From: Ralstonia sp. NFACC01 | Lineage (GTDB): Bacteria > Pseudomonadota > Gammaproteobacteria > Burkholderiales > Burkholderiaceae | Assembly: GCF_900115545.1 (NCBI RefSeq) | Contig: NZ_FOWV01000002.1 | Location: 310,001 to 374,000 of the forward strand | Direction: 5' to 3' | DNA: 64,000 bases | Shown: positions 17,319 to 25,939 of the stretch, piece by piece | How positions within the stretch are numbered: position 1 is the stretch's first letter | Layout of the letters: the number at the start of each line of letters is the position of its first letter | The notes under the pieces: generated by a model | Databases searched by the model: none | What the model saw: the letters and a program-made list of their open reading frames with translations, nothing else | What the model was told of the DNA's origin: nothing | Translations under genes and position numbers: made by a program

Positions 17319-20015
17319 CTACGCGGGCGTGGCGGAGCCGGGGTCGAGTACTTCGCCAGCGACGTCGTCAGCAAATTCGTAGCGGCCTTTGCCCAGCTTT
17401 TTGGCGCGATATAGCGCATCGTCTGCAGCGGCGACAACTGCAGCGCGGTCGACGTTGTGACGTAGGCGAGAGACGCCGATGCTGCAACCGAGCTCGATGA
17501 CCACCTCGCCAAACTTGTACGGCCTGGCGCCGACGGAGATGAGGCGGGCGGCCAGTCGATGCAACGTGTCGTCATTGACGGGGCCGACGATGACGGCAAA
17601 CTCGTCGCCGCCAAAGCGGGCAACGAAGTCCGTCGGGCGCATGACGGTGCGCAGCCGGTCTGCAAAGCTACGAAGCACCTCATCGCCAGTGGCGTGACCA
17701 TAGGTATCGTTGACGCGTTTGAAGCCGTCCAAGTCGATCAGCAGCAGGGCGCCGAGCTCACGGCGGTTGTCAGAGGAGACGGCCTTTGCCAGCTGGTCTT
17801 CGAAACCAGCACGATTGAGCAAGCCCGTAAGATGGTCGGTTTCTGACAAAGACTTCAGGCGGAGCTCCTTCTCTTTGCGGGCAGTGATGTCCGTGATCAG
17901 GACGTGCACGCCAATGACGGAACCGTCGGGCCGGAACTGGGGAACGTACTGCACTTCCTTGTAGGCGAGCGACCCACCGGTGCGCTCTTCTCGCTCGAAC
18001 CGTTGAGGACTGCCTGCTAGCGCCCTTTCGAGCGGTTCGCGCAACCGCTCATATGCGGCGATGCCAAAGACTTCCGGAACGGTTTTGCCGATGAGTTTGG
18101 AGCGCGGCATTTCCACCTTTCGGGCGTAGGACGTATTGGCAAATTCATATCGGCCGTCTGCTCCCACAAAGCACACCTCGCCTGGCATGGCGTCCGTCAC
18201 TGTTCGCAAGGTTTCAGCGTTGCGTTCCACAACCTCCTTGGCGGCTCTTTCTTGGCTGATGTCGCGCATGATTGCCGAGTAGTGGTCCAGCCGACCGGTC
18301 GCGTCGCGATGGACGATGACGGTGTGGGCCACGGGCACGGCTTCGCGCTTGGCGTTGTACGCGAGCGTTTCGCCCATCCAGACGCCAGACCGCAGGGCGG
18401 CCGGCACGGCGACCTCTCTCAGCGTCCGGACAGTTTCTGGCGGGTGATAATCGGCAATGGTTGTCTCGCTGATTGCCTTGTCGGCAGGCAGTCCGGCGAA
18501 TGCGCGCCCGGCGGGATTAATGTAGGTCAGCTTGCCATCGCGGTCTGTTTGGGCAATGAAGTCCGGGGTGGCTTCAAGAACCGACATCAGGGCGGTAATC
18601 GACTGTTCCGCTCGAACACGTTGTGTGATGTCTTCGACCACGCCGACATATCCGCGCGCTTTTCCGTCGACGACGACCGGCGCCGCTGTGACCGAGATCT
18701 CCCGTTCCGGCTCGCCCGGTATGCAGATGCGCTGATTGTCTCGGAAGACGATCCGGTTCTCTCTTGCCGTATCCCACGCGTGCTCTGCGCGTTGCCTGTC
18801 TTCTGGGGCGAGCCGTTCGCGCCACTGATTCGCAAGCGCGGCTTCCTTCGATAGGCCAAGAATTCGGCAGTACGCCTCGTTGATGTAGGTCGTCTGGCCA
18901 TCGTTTCGGGTTCTGAAGAAGCCGAGCGGGGATGCGTCGTTTACCGCTTCGAGTTCCGCACGCTGCCGCACGACCTCTCCCATGAGCGCGCGCAGGTTGC
19001 CGACAATGGATTCGATTTCAGGCGATGCGGGGCCAATATCGAGCTTGGTCAAACGGCTCCATTCATCGCGATCCGGATTGCGCAGGGCCTTATGCAGACG
19101 TCCCAGCGGGCGCAGCAGCAGATGCATCGCACCCCACACAGAGCAGGCCACCAGCATGATGAGAAAGAACGCAGCCCAACCAAACCTGTGCCGCATGGCC
19201 GCAAACGGTGCATCGACTTCGTCCCGCGGAATGACCGAGCCAACCGTCCACCCGACAGCGATGACGTTTTCCATGCTGACCATGGGCTCCGTTTCGTCTA
19301 AGGGCCGGCCGGCCAGGGCGCGAGCAATTGTGGGGTCTGTATTGGTGTTGGCCAGCAGCTTGGTGTCATCCGGGTGAATGACGAACACCGGGTCGTTACC
19401 GCGTTGCACGACGAATAGGTAGCCGTTTGTGCCGATGCGCGCGTTGCGCATGTCGCCCAGGAAGTTCGGACGCAGGAGGCCCAGGGAGGCGCAGAAGACG
19501 CCGGCCATATGGCCAGTCTCGTCAAAGACGGGCGCAGCCAACACGATGTTTGGCGCCCCTCCGATGCGGTTTCGCAGCGGTGCCGATATCGTGGGCTGAC
19601 CCACGACGACGACCTGCTTGAAATAGTCCCGGTCATGGACGTCTAACCCGATCACCCGTTGCGCATGCGGAGAAATGGCACTGACCTTGCCATCCATGCC
19701 GACAAGGAAAACGCTATCGAACAGACCGGCCACGGGCGCGATCGATTGGAAGTAGCGCCGAACGTCTTCAGGCGAGCGAAATTGAACGGAGTGCGTCTGT
19801 CCGGCGGTGCGTTGCACAAGATCGAGATACTCGTCCAACCGCTGGCGCAGGTCGGCGGCAACGTCCTTCACCAGCGCTTGCTGATGCTCCCCGACCAGTG
19901 CCTGGATTTCCCCGCGAAATTTGTTCTTTTGGCTGATGAAGAAGCCAGCGAGCAGCACGGCCACAATGATGGTGGCAAAAAAGGCGGCTTGGAGCTTAAG
20001 GGTAGGCTGGGTCAT
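17319..20015 (-). CDS. membrane diguanylate cyclase with dCache sensor and three PAS domains
   Basis: An 898-residue sensory protein. Transmembrane helix 1 is at residues about 9-27, followed by a periplasmic double-Cache-type domain (about 40-275), transmembrane helix 2 (about 277-300), then tandem PAS/PAC modules (about 350-730) and a C-terminal GGDEF domain. The catalytic motif is an intact GGDEF at 802-806. An RxxD inhibitory site (RPTD, 793-796) stands five residues before it, so feedback-inhibited c-di-GMP synthesis is expected. The gene is monocistronic and convergent with the LysR gene. The ligand is unknown. Confidence 0.92.
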   Translation of the reverse strand: MTQPTLKLQAAFFATIIVAVLLAGFFISQKNKFRGEIQALVGEHQQALVKDVAADLRQRLDEYLDLVQRTAGQTHSVQFRSPEDVRRYFQSIAPVAGLFDSVFLVGMDGKVSAISPHAQRVIGLDVHDRDYFKQVVVVGQPTISAPLRNRIGGAPNIVLAAPVFDETGHMAGVFCASLGLLRPNFLGDMRNARIGTNGYLFVVQRGNDPVFVIHPDDTKLLANTNTDPTIARALAGRPLDETEPMVSMENVIAVGWTVGSVIPRDEVDAPFAAMRHRFGWAAFFLIMLVACSVWGAMHLLLRPLGRLHKALRNPDRDEWSRLTKLDIGPASPEIESIVGNLRALMGEVVRQRAELEAVNDASPLGFFRTRNDGQTTYINEAYCRILGLSKEAALANQWRERLAPEDRQRAEHAWDTARENRIVFRDNQRICIPGEPEREISVTAAPVVVDGKARGYVGVVEDITQRVRAEQSITALMSVLEATPDFIAQTDRDGKLTYINPAGRAFAGLPADKAISETTIADYHPPETVRTLREVAVPAALRSGVWMGETLAYNAKREAVPVAHTVIVHRDATGRLDHYSAIMRDISQERAAKEVVERNAETLRTVTDAMPGEVCFVGADGRYEFANTSYARKVEMPRSKLIGKTVPEVFGIAAYERLREPLERALAGSPQRFEREERTGGSLAYKEVQYVPQFRPDGSVIGVHVLITDITARKEKELRLKSLSETDHLTGLLNRAGFEDQLAKAVSSDNRRELGALLLIDLDGFKRVNDTYGHATGDEVLRSFADRLRTVMRPTDFVARFGGDEFAVIVGPVNDDTLHRLAARLISVGARPYKFGEVVIELGCSIGVSRLRHNVDRAAVVAAADDALYRAKKLGKGRYEFADDVAGEVLDPGSATPA

Positions 20016-20585
20016 GCGTAGTTCGTTTTCTCATACGGCTTCACCCGTGGCGGGCCTTACCGTGTCCCCTGTTGGCACCTGATGCCGACGAGCTAGGCCG
20101 TTCGTGCGAAATGGTGGCGATGTGTAAAACCAGTTCACGACTGCTCGCACTGCAAACGCCTCCGTTTTGCGAAGGGCGTAATTCAGGGCGTTGAACTGGC
20201 GTTCGAGAGATTGGGCATCGCGATATCGCGCGCAGTGCCGCAACTCTTATTTTTGTTTTGCACCGTTTGTCCAATCGGACTGATGCGGGGAAACCTGAGA
20301 AGGGATGTCCGGTTTACTTGATCTGCATCAAGGATTTGCTTTCTTCGCGACGGCGCCGGGAAGCGTCGAGACTCCTTCCCCGTCGACTCTGGCGTCCCGG
20401 ATGGGCTCCGAATTGAGTCGCCACTTCTACTGGAGAATGTGAGTCTCCGGGTTTCTATTACTGTTCAAAATGCCATGGCAAGTGCTTGATCCTATTGCCA
20501 CGAAAGCCTTGTTTCTGCCGGAAAAAATCTTGCACCTGGGCAGCGATCTGCATTTAGAATCAACGGCTTACATAAAAAATCGACC
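20016..20585. other. 570-base gene-free gap between divergent dgc and padR genes
   Basis: No convincing gene on either strand. It contains a perfect FNR/ANR-type box (20318-20331), a 12-base palindrome CGCGATATCGCG (20219-20230) and a small stem GGAGA/TCTCC near 20434-20450. The right part is AT-richer, as expected for promoters. A 70-codon minus-strand frame here needs a TTG start and lacks support. Confidence 0.6.
20318..20331. promoter_or_regulatory. perfect FNR/ANR-type box
   Basis: TTGAT (20318-20322) and ATCAA (20327-20331) separated by four bases match the full consensus TTGAT-N4-ATCAA of FNR/ANR/DNR oxygen- and NO-responsive regulators. It is the only exact match I noticed in the window's non-coding DNA. 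It is about 300 bases from the diguanylate cyclase start and 255 from the PadR start. Confidence 0.6.
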
Positions 20586-21122
20586 ATGTCCATCCAACAC
20601 GCACTGCTGACATCCTTGCTGGAAAAGCCCTCGTCGGGCTACGAGCTTGCTCGACGCTTTGACAAATCGATGGGCTATTTCTGGAGCGCCACGCATCAGC
20701 AGATCTACCGTGAGCTTGGCCGCATGGCCGAAGCCGGCTGGGTGAGCGTGGAAGAAGAGGAAGACAGCCGCAAGAAGACGTACACCGTGCTGCCGCCAGG
20801 CCAGGCCGAACTCGCCCGCTGGGTACTGGAGCCGACCGTGTCGTCGGACAACCGAGAGGAAGTGCTGGTGAAGCTGCGCGCCGAGGCGGTGATCGGCCCG
20901 CTCGGTTTTGCCGACGAGATGCAGCGCCTGATCGAGCAGCACCGCACGCGCCTGAACACCTTCCGCGAGATCGAGAAGCGCGATTTCTCGCGGTCTGATC
21001 TCACACGTGCGCAGCGGTTGCAGCACGCAGTGCTTCAGCGCGGCATCGTTTACGAAGAAGGCTGGCTCGCGTGGGCAGACGATGTGCTGCCGTTGCTGGA
21101 GCCAGCCTCTGTGACGGCCTGA
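20586..21122 (+). CDS. PadR-family transcriptional regulator
   Basis: A 178-residue regulator with an N-terminal PadR winged helix (ALLTSLLEKPSSGYELARRFD, then the wing and IYRELGRMAEAGWVS, residues about 6-80). The C-terminal helical dimerisation domain is of the Vir/PadR type. No good Shine-Dalgarno precedes the ATG. It is convergent with the nitronate monooxygenase gene 28 bases downstream; whether it controls that operon is unknown. A short 3' gap shows no strong terminator. Confidence 0.88.
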   Translation: MSIQHALLTSLLEKPSSGYELARRFDKSMGYFWSATHQQIYRELGRMAEAGWVSVEEEEDSRKKTYTVLPPGQAELARWVLEPTVSSDNREEVLVKLRAEAVIGPLGFADEMQRLIEQHRTRLNTFREIEKRDFSRSDLTRAQRLQHAVLQRGIVYEEGWLAWADDVLPLLEPASVTA

Positions 21123-21150
21123 TGGCCTGTTGATCTAAGGGCCTGGCCGC

Positions 21151-22155
21151 TTACACCGTCGCTTTGTCACCCGCCGGAGCGCGCAGCGCTTCGATGTTGT
21201 TCAGGCGACGGCGTGCCACCTCGAACTCTTCGGCAAAGCGCTTGACGAGTTCTGCCGCCGGTACCACGCGCTTGACCGCGCCCACGCCCTGACCGGCGCC
21301 CCAGATGTCCTTCCATGCCTTGGCCTTGGCACCGCCGCCCGAGCCGAAGTTCATCTTGCTCGGGTCCGATTCCGGCAGCGCGTCCGGGTCCAGGCCGGCG
21401 CCTTCGATGCTCTTGCGCAGGTAGTTGCCGTGCACGCCGGTGAACAGGTTCGTGTAGACGATATCGCTGGCGGTGCTTTCCACGATCGCTTGCTTGTAGC
21501 CCTCGATCGCGTTGGCTTCTTCGGTAGCGATGAACGCAGATCCGACGTAGGCCAGGTCTGCACCAGCAGCCAATGCTGCCAGGATCGCATTGCCATTGGC
21601 GATGGCGCCCGACAGCAGCAGCGGGCCGTCAAACCATTCGCGAATTTCATGGATCAACGCAAACGGCGAGGTGGTGCCCGCATGGCCACCCGCGCCCGCC
21701 GCCACGGCGATCAGGCCATCCGCGCCTTTCTCGATCGCCTTCTTGGCAAATTTATTGTTGATGACATCGTGCAGCACGATGCCGCCGTAGCTGTGCACCG
21801 CCTGGTTCACATCTTCACGCGCACCCAGCGAGGTGATGACGATGGGCACCTTGTACTTCACGCACAGTTCCAGGTCGTGCTCCAGACGGTCGTTCGATTT
21901 GTGCACGATCTGGTTAACGGCAAACGGTGCTGACGGCTTGTCGGGGTGCTGCGCGTCGTATTCGGCCAGCTCCGTGGTGATGCGCTGCAGCCAGGTTTCC
22001 AGCAGCTCGGCCGGTCGCGCATTGAGCGCCGGAAACGAGCCAACCACGCCCGCCTTGCACTGCGCGATCACGAGGTCGGGGTTGGAAATGATGAACAGCG
22101 GCGAGCCCACCACGGGCACGGACAGGCGGTTTTGCAGGATCGGGGGCAGCGACAT
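21151..22155 (-). CDS. nitronate monooxygenase (2-nitropropane dioxygenase family)
   Basis: A 334-residue FMN-dependent TIM-barrel enzyme of the NMO/2-nitropropane dioxygenase family. Visible features are the N-terminal VPVVGSPLFIISNPDL, the AAGAGGHAGTTSPFAL loop with the catalytic-type histidine in GGHAG, and the phosphate-binding SGAIANGNAILAALAAGADLAYVGSAF. It would oxidise alkyl nitronates or related electrophilic metabolites in the cytoplasm. It follows the SnoaL-like gene by 54 bases and is probably cotranscribed with it. Confidence 0.88.
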   Translation of the reverse strand: MSLPPILQNRLSVPVVGSPLFIISNPDLVIAQCKAGVVGSFPALNARPAELLETWLQRITTELAEYDAQHPDKPSAPFAVNQIVHKSNDRLEHDLELCVKYKVPIVITSLGAREDVNQAVHSYGGIVLHDVINNKFAKKAIEKGADGLIAVAAGAGGHAGTTSPFALIHEIREWFDGPLLLSGAIANGNAILAALAAGADLAYVGSAFIATEEANAIEGYKQAIVESTASDIVYTNLFTGVHGNYLRKSIEGAGLDPDALPESDPSKMNFGSGGGAKAKAWKDIWGAGQGVGAVKRVVPAAELVKRFAEEFEVARRRLNNIEALRAPAGDKATV

Positions 22156-22209
22156 GGCAGTCTCCGTTGGTCTTGGTATGGAATTGAGGTCTTAATCAGG
22201 GAAAGGCGT

Positions 22210-22653
22210 TCAGGCGCCGGCCTTGAGCAGGCCGATCTTGTCGCCCAGCTTGGCGCCCATGGCCGCGCCGAGTGCCTGCAAACCAGTGGCCGGGCGGACC
22301 ATGACTTCGAACTCGACGATCTTGCCTTCAGCGTTGAAGCGCACCATGTCGATGCCCTTCAGGGCCTTGCCGCTCACGTTGGCGCTGAATTCCAGCACCA
22401 CGCTGGCGCCATCGTCGGTGGCGAAGCTGCGGTGGTATTTGAAGTCTTCGAAGACAGTGTTGACGGTGCGCAGCACCAGCGTGGTCGCCGTGCGGCCCGG
22501 GTAAGGCGTATGCGCCACGGGTGAGCGGAAGACCACTTCGTCGGCAAACAGCCGGTCGAGATCGTCCATGTTGCCGCTGTCGAGCATGGCATGCCAGGCC
22601 TCGAGCGTGGCTTGCGCGGGGGCGTTCAATGTCTGGGGAATCGGCTGCGGCAT
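22210..22653 (-). CDS. SnoaL-like / NTF2-fold protein
   Basis: A 147-residue protein of the NTF2/SnoaL fold: an N-terminal helix (ATLEAWHAMLDSGNMDDLDRLF) followed by the beta-cone. The start at 22653 is chosen because AGGAG lies 8 bases upstream; the longer frame to 22734 crosses the operator region. Such proteins may be small isomerases, hydrolases or ligand binders and no specific function can be given. It probably forms a transcription unit with the nitronate monooxygenase gene. Confidence 0.82.
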   Translation of the reverse strand: MPQPIPQTLNAPAQATLEAWHAMLDSGNMDDLDRLFADEVVFRSPVAHTPYPGRTATTLVLRTVNTVFEDFKYHRSFATDDGASVVLEFSANVSGKALKGIDMVRFNAEGKIVEFEVMVRPATGLQALGAAMGAKLGDKIGLLKAGA

Positions 22654-22682
22654 GCTGGCTCCTGAGCAGAAAGTGCAACGGA

Positions 22683-22743
22683 TTGCATCAACGTGGGATG
22701 CAACATAGCACAGCCGTCTTTTTCTATGCAACAAGTTGCATAG
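22683..22743. promoter_or_regulatory. two nested TTGCAT/ATGCAA inverted repeats (candidate operators)
   Basis: Site 1 is TTGCAT (22683-22688) with ATGCAA (22698-22703). Site 2 is CTATGCAAC (22724-22732) and GTTGCATAG (22735-22743), a perfect 9-base dyad with a 2-base centre. Both lie just upstream of the SnoaL/NMO unit and share the core ATGCAA, so one dimeric repressor (TetR-, MarR- or PadR-like) could bind both. Confidence 0.6.
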
Positions 22744-22768
22744 TGGGGCTATTCGACTTCAGACGAGA

Positions 22769-23236
22769 TCAGCCGGCATCATGGTCCGGGTGCTGGGCAC
22801 GTACCACGATGACGGTGCGGTGCGACAGGCGCGCCGTGCGCTCGGCCACGCTGCCCAGCAAAAGGCGCGCGAGCCCGTGCTTGCCGTGCGAGCCCACCAC
22901 GATGGTGTCGGCCTGCCAGCGCTCGGCCTCGTGCTCGAGCGCGTGGCCGATGTCGTCGTCGGTGGAGTCGAGCATCAGCACGCCGGTTTCAGCAGCGGTG
23001 CCGTCAGCGTCGAACAGGCGTTGCAATTCGACCAGCGATGCGCTGGCCGTCCGGTGTGCCTCTTCGCGCAATTTGTCGATGCTGTAGATTTCGCGCGACT
23101 CCGGCATGCTCGGCGAGCCGATCGCCCACACGACCCGGACCCGGCCGTTGAATGCACGGGCAAGGGCGGCGGCTTCTTCCACCGCCAGGTGGGCTTCATG
23201 GGTGCCGTCGAAAGCGGCAAGAATGCGTTGATGCAT
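22769..23236 (-). CDS. universal stress protein (UspA family)
   Basis: A 155-residue single-domain UspA protein. It starts at 23236 with MHQRILAAFDGTHEAHLAVEEA and ends with the ATP-binding loop GSHGKHGLARLLLGSV (consensus G-x2-G-x9-G-[ST]), so it belongs to the ATP-binding subgroup. The upstream extension of the frame is not Usp-like. It is monocistronic or loosely linked to the SnoaL gene, 115 bases downstream. Confidence 0.9.
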   Translation of the reverse strand: MHQRILAAFDGTHEAHLAVEEAAALARAFNGRVRVVWAIGSPSMPESREIYSIDKLREEAHRTASASLVELQRLFDADGTAAETGVLMLDSTDDDIGHALEHEAERWQADTIVVGSHGKHGLARLLLGSVAERTARLSHRTVIVVRAQHPDHDAG

Positions 23237-23325
23237 GGGGCGCTCCGCAGAATCGGAATGGAATGCCTCACTGTAGCAGCGCAGGTGGGCGATGCTGCAC
23301 CCGGATGTGCCCGGGTTGCGCCGCG

Positions 23326-24225
23326 TCAAACGGAAGCCGTCGCGCGCGCGGGGTGCGCCAGCAGCAGGTCCAGCAGCCCTTGCGCCGCCACCGACAGGCT
23401 ACGCCCGTCGCGCCGGATGACATACAGCGTGCGCACGAGCCCCGGCAGCGGCAACGGCCGCACCACCAGCTCCGGCAAACGGAACTGGAACAGCGCCAGC
23501 GCGGGAATGACGGTGATGCCCAGGTTGGCCGCCACCAGCGCGGCCGCCGTGGCAAGGTGTTCGACTTCCATGCCGCTGCGCAGCTTGGTCGGGTGCAACG
23601 CCGCATCGAGGTATTGCCGGATGCTCGTGTTGCGCGCGAGGTGGATGAACGGCGTATCGACGAGATCGCCCACGGCCAGCGCCTGCTTGCGCGCCAGCGG
23701 GTGATCCTGGTGACAGACGAGGTGGAAGTCGTCGGTGCAGAACGGTTGTGCGGCCAGCCCTGCCATGTCGGCGCCCATGGCCGCGATGGCGAAGTCCGCC
23801 GCGCCGCGCCGGACCATGTCGATGCACGGGTCCGAGAGTTGATCGTGCAGCGCCAGTTGAATGCCCGGATGCTGGGCAGAGAACGCGGCCAGCACGCCCG
23901 GCAGAATGCCCGCCGCGATCGACGGCAAGGCGGCCACCGTCACGCGCCCCGTGCGTGCGGCGGCGCGATCGCGCAGCTCCGAGAACGTCGCCTCGAAATC
24001 GGCCAGCAGGCGCAGCGCCGATTCGGCAAAAGCTTCGCCCTCGGGGGTCAGTTCAACATGGCGCGTGTTGCGGTCGAACAGGCGCACGCCGGCATCAGCC
24101 TCCAGGTTCTGGATCAGCGCGCTGAAGGCCGATTGCGACAAGTGGCACGTCTGTGCCGCCTGCGTGAAGTTCTTGTGCTCGCGCAGCGCGGCAAAGGCGC
24201 GGAGCTGCTTGACGGAGAGGTTCAT
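23326..24225 (-). CDS. LysR-family transcriptional regulator (CysB/CynR-like)
   Basis: A 299-residue LysR protein of standard length. Helix-turn-helix: LREHKNFTQAAQTCHLSQSAFSALI (residues about 14-38), with LSQSAFSALIQNLE as recognition helix. The effector domain starts around residue 90 (VTVAALPSIAAGILP). It is the last gene of a minus-strand run with CitMHS and AtuA-like genes, 26 bases after the small AtuA-like ORF, so it may be cotranscribed with and regulate them. No clear Shine-Dalgarno. Confidence 0.9.
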   Translation of the reverse strand: MNLSVKQLRAFAALREHKNFTQAAQTCHLSQSAFSALIQNLEADAGVRLFDRNTRHVELTPEGEAFAESALRLLADFEATFSELRDRAAARTGRVTVAALPSIAAGILPGVLAAFSAQHPGIQLALHDQLSDPCIDMVRRGAADFAIAAMGADMAGLAAQPFCTDDFHLVCHQDHPLARKQALAVGDLVDTPFIHLARNTSIRQYLDAALHPTKLRSGMEVEHLATAAALVAANLGITVIPALALFQFRLPELVVRPLPLPGLVRTLYVIRRDGRSLSVAAQGLLDLLLAHPARATASV

Positions 24226-24251
24226 GGCGATGCCGGGCGTGGTCCGCCAGC

Positions 24252-24572
24252 TTAGCCTGGAATCTCCAGCGTGAGCAGGGCGCTTGCGAGCGACTTGCCA
24301 TGCGCATCCAGCGCCAGGGATCGCGTTACGCCGCCGGCCAGGGCCCCGTGGAGCACGAAGTTGAGCGCGCCAAGCTGCGGCAGCACGTAGCGCTCGACAT
24401 CGCCGCGAACGAGTTCAGCGAAATGCGCGCGCACGCGCTCGGCTGTGACGTGCTGTTCAAGCATGGCGAAGTCTTCCGCGCATTCCGGACGAAGCGCGAT
24501 GACGGAGATGCACGAGATGTCGCCCTTGTCGCCGGCGCGGGTGTGGGCGAGGTCGCGGAGGGTGCGGGGCAT
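24252..24572 (-). CDS. AtuA-like C-terminal (ferredoxin-fold) domain as separate protein
   Basis: A 106-residue protein starting with LRDLAHTRAGDKGDISCISVIA; the [AS]RAGDKGD pattern is typical of the C-terminal domain of AtuA-family proteins (acyclic terpene utilisation, DUF1446). It begins one base after the stop of the main AtuA-like gene, with GGAGAG as Shine-Dalgarno, so the two chains are probably made together and form one complex. In fused homologues this domain is part of the same polypeptide. Biochemical role unknown. Confidence 0.8.
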   Translation of the reverse strand: MPRTLRDLAHTRAGDKGDISCISVIALRPECAEDFAMLEQHVTAERVRAHFAELVRGDVERYVLPQLGALNFVLHGALAGGVTRSLALDAHGKSLASALLTLEIPG

Positions 24573-24573
24573 G

Positions 24574-25929
24574 TCAGCTCTCCAGAATGTGCACGGCGTG
24601 CGGGGCGAGTTCAGCGGGAATCAACGTCGATGCCACGGCGATGATCTCGCGCGCGCTCTTGGTCGCGCCGCCGCCGCCGGACGGGCCGCACGTCAGCAGG
24701 GTTTCCACTTCGTTGCCGATGCGCACGGCTTCGGCCATCGACTCGGTGCGCGCGGCCACGCGCACGCGCACTTCGTACGGTTCGGCGTCGGTGCGGGAAA
24801 GGGCTGCGCCGTGCAGAGCATCCACGCCGATCAGCTCGAAGCGCGTTTCCGTCATCTGCACGCCGGTGAGCGCCAATCGCTCGCGCACGATGTCGAGCGC
24901 CAGCTTGCCGCGGGCGACCGCGTTCGGGCCGGCATAGCTGATCTGGCCTTCGCCGATGTAGCTGTCGAGATAGCCGATCGACACCTTCAACTGGCCCGTG
25001 CGCGGGGTGCCCGTGGCGCCTTCAATGACGACGCGGTCTTTGCCGCTGCCGCGCATGCGCACGTTGGAGAAGTCCGCCACCACGTCAGGCGTGAGGTACC
25101 GCGCAGGGTCATGGATCTCGTACAGCAACTGCTCCTTGCACGTGGCTTCGGTGACAAGCCCGCCGGCCGTGGCGACCTTGGTGATGAGCACCGAGCCGTC
25201 TTCACCGACTTCGCCAATGGGGAAGCCCAGACGTGCGAGATCGGGCACGTCCTTGATGCCGGGGTCGGCAAAGTAGCCGCCGGTGATTTGCCCCGCGCAT
25301 TCGAGCAGATGCCCGGCGAGCGTGCCGCAACCAAGGCGATGCCAGTCGTCCATGCGCCATCCAAAGGTGTGGATGAGCGGCCCGAGCGCGAGCGCCGGAT
25401 CGGCCACGCGCCCGGTGATGACGACGTCCGCACCTTGCGCCAGCGCATCGACAATGCCCTGCGCGCCGAGGTACGCATTGGCCGACACCATACTTGCCTG
25501 CAGCGATGCGACTGGCGCGCCGCCATCCATCAGCGTGAAATCCTGGCCGCGGGTTTGCAGCAAGTCGAACACATCGTCGCCGGTCACAGCCGCCACGCGC
25601 AGCTTGAGGCCCAGCTCGCGGGCGATGTCGCGCGTACGCTCGGCAGCCGCCTGCGGGTTGGCCGCGCCCATGTTGGTGACGATGCGGATGCCGCGTGCCG
25701 CGCAGGCGGGCAGCACGGTGCGCATGCGCGCTTCGAGCAGCGGGTCGTAGCCGTGCGATGGGTCTTTGCGGCGCACCTGCTGCGCGAGCGCGATGGTGCG
25801 CTCGGCCAGGCACTCAAACATCAGCACATCGATGTCGCCGTGCTCCGCCAGTTCCAGCGCCGGTTCGATGCGGTCGCCCGAATAACCGGCGCCGCCGCCG
25901 ATGCGCAGTGTTTTCAACTCGGTCTTCAT
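24574..25929 (-). CDS. AtuA-family protein (DUF1446), main domain
   Basis: A 451-residue protein with the N-terminal LRIGGGAGYSGDRIEPALELAEHGDIDVLMFECLAERT signature region (residues about 8-46) of AtuA/DUF1446 proteins. First seen in terpene utilisation, these also occur beside tricarboxylate transporters in proteobacteria, with no settled reaction. It lies between the CitMHS transporter and its own detached C-terminal domain. I infer an isomerase- or hydratase-like step on an imported carboxylate, but no catalytic residue can be named. No strong Shine-Dalgarno; the 10-base gap from the CitMHS stop suggests reinitiation. Confidence 0.82.
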   Translation of the reverse strand: MKTELKTLRIGGGAGYSGDRIEPALELAEHGDIDVLMFECLAERTIALAQQVRRKDPSHGYDPLLEARMRTVLPACAARGIRIVTNMGAANPQAAAERTRDIARELGLKLRVAAVTGDDVFDLLQTRGQDFTLMDGGAPVASLQASMVSANAYLGAQGIVDALAQGADVVITGRVADPALALGPLIHTFGWRMDDWHRLGCGTLAGHLLECAGQITGGYFADPGIKDVPDLARLGFPIGEVGEDGSVLITKVATAGGLVTEATCKEQLLYEIHDPARYLTPDVVADFSNVRMRGSGKDRVVIEGATGTPRTGQLKVSIGYLDSYIGEGQISYAGPNAVARGKLALDIVRERLALTGVQMTETRFELIGVDALHGAALSRTDAEPYEVRVRVAARTESMAEAVRIGNEVETLLTCGPSGGGGATKSAREIIAVASTLIPAELAPHAVHILES

Positions 25930-25939
25930 GCCATCACCA

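Noticed and set aside
20031-20243. A 70-codon minus-strand ORF just upstream of the diguanylate cyclase
   Set aside because: It needs a TTG start without a ribosome site and its sequence shows no conserved pattern.
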